Part shown: positions 25,849-26,430 of the stretch, piece by piece | How the letters are laid out: each line of letters opens with the position of its first letter | Numbering within the stretch: position 1 is the first letter of the stretch | NCBI GenBank assembly: GCA_964461535.1 | Contig: CAYWUY010000039.1 | Span: 1 to 26,430 of the forward strand | Origin: Flavipsychrobacter sp964461535 | GTDB taxonomy: Bacteria > Bacteroidota > Bacteroidia > Chitinophagales > Chitinophagaceae | Direction: 5' to 3' | DNA length: 26,430 nt | The notes under the pieces: model-generated | What the model saw: only the letters and a program-made list of their open reading frames with translations | Told to the model about the DNA's origin: nothing | Databases searched by the model: none | Translations under genes and position numbers: made by a program

Positions 25849-26418
25849 ATGACAGATACACAAAACGATGAGGATATAATGTTTGTAAGTGCTGAGGCTA
25901 TTGCCAAAAGAATAGTCATACTCACCTACCTAAATTTTATAGTTGACAATACAATACCAAAAACTGAAGTTATCGAGTTTCTTCAAAAACAAGATGTATG
26001 GACTGATGTATCTCCTTCAGAGCAAGCACTTTTCTTCGCAGCAACTATATCACAAGAAGAGGCTGCCATAATAGCTTGGCAAGTAGAAAGCATTTTTCTA
26101 CTGCTATGGTGCATCAATAAAATAGAAGATATGCCCATCCCAAATAAAGAATGCAACTTAGACCTTGTAATACAACAGCTACCTAAGTATTTGCAAGACA
26201 CTCAACCATTCATATCATCAGCATCGCTACGCAATGAAGAAGAAATATATAACATGCTAGAAGTGCTGAATAGATTTTACCAAACTGCTAAAGAATTCAC
26301 TCAAAAGAAGCAACAACTACCACTTAACCTAAACAGCATTATTATAGATGAAAGATATCATACTATCCACTGGGTGTGCGGCATTTATAATAATTGGGAC
26401 GATGTAGAAGAAGATTAG
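25849..26418 (+). CDS. DUF4272-domain protein, function unknown
   Basis: I place the start at 25849 (189 aa), because a -7-like box covers 25825-25832 downstream of the earlier ATG at 25822. The protein is cytoplasmic, without a signal peptide. DUF4272 features are the opening AEAIAKRIVILTYLNF, SPSEQALFF, the WQVESIFLLLWCINKIEDMP segment, and the C-terminal IIDERYHTIHWVCG followed by NNWDDVEED. No catalytic motif is visible and I know of no established function. It is divergent from merR with 57 nt between the start codons, so it is a plausible MerR target. Confidence 0.75.
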   Translation: MTDTQNDEDIMFVSAEAIAKRIVILTYLNFIVDNTIPKTEVIEFLQKQDVWTDVSPSEQALFFAATISQEEAAIIAWQVESIFLLLWCINKIEDMPIPNKECNLDLVIQQLPKYLQDTQPFISSASLRNEEEIYNMLEVLNRFYQTAKEFTQKKQQLPLNLNSIIIDERYHTIHWVCGIYNNWDDVEED

Positions 26419-26430
26419 TATAATAAAAAT

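Overview
The window comes from the chromosome of an AT-rich member of the Bacteroidota, probably a Chitinophagales/Chitinophagaceae-like organism. The evidence is a type IX secretion system (T9SS) sorting domain on a giant secreted protein, several -7 boxes of the Bacteroidota TAnnTTTG type, weak ribosome binding sites, and families common in that phylum (FKBP-type lipoproteins next to a DHH phosphoesterase, DUF922, DUF4272). No tRNA, rRNA, CRISPR array, transposase or phage gene was seen.

Left part (1-8200): three shikimate-pathway genes on the minus strand in the order aroB-aroA-aroC. AroC is cut by the window edge and only its first 32 codons are present. Upstream of them on the same strand is ndk, with a clear terminator between ndk and aroB. 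Divergent from ndk is a tight plus-strand operon: DHH-family phosphoesterase (NrnA-like), an FKBP-type lipoprotein, a three-domain FKBP-type periplasmic isomerase and a short M1 aminopeptidase. It ends at a perfect 16-bp stem terminator shared with the convergent giant gene.

Middle (8200-19000): one minus-strand gene of 10.75 kb (3584 aa, 41% of the window). It encodes a secreted protein with a signal peptide, an N-terminal domain, 38 tandem Ig-like (BIG2-like) repeats of about 77 aa, two further Ig-like units and a T9SS type A C-terminal domain. Every repeat carries two cysteines in register.

Right part (19000-26430): a two-gene ABC transporter (ATPase with a degenerate H-loop, plus an FtsX/MacB-like permease). 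Next come a 419-bp intergenic region with a promoter candidate, hairpins and a possible 52-codon ORF, and a flotillin-like SPFH protein with four N-terminal repeat units. After a terminator there is a minus-strand pair: a short arginyl/leucyl-tRNA-protein transferase-like protein and a DUF922 protein. Divergent from that pair is a clpP-type protease with an intact triad, whose 3' end overlaps a convergent MerR regulator. A DUF4272 protein is divergent from merR.

Most of the window is ordinary housekeeping. The least ordinary items are the giant repeat protein, the SPFH protein with vault-like N-terminal repeats, the truncated aminoacyl-tRNA-protein transferase homologue beside clpP (a possible N-degron connection), and the structured region ahead of the SPFH gene. 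I did not find a clear, wholly new system.
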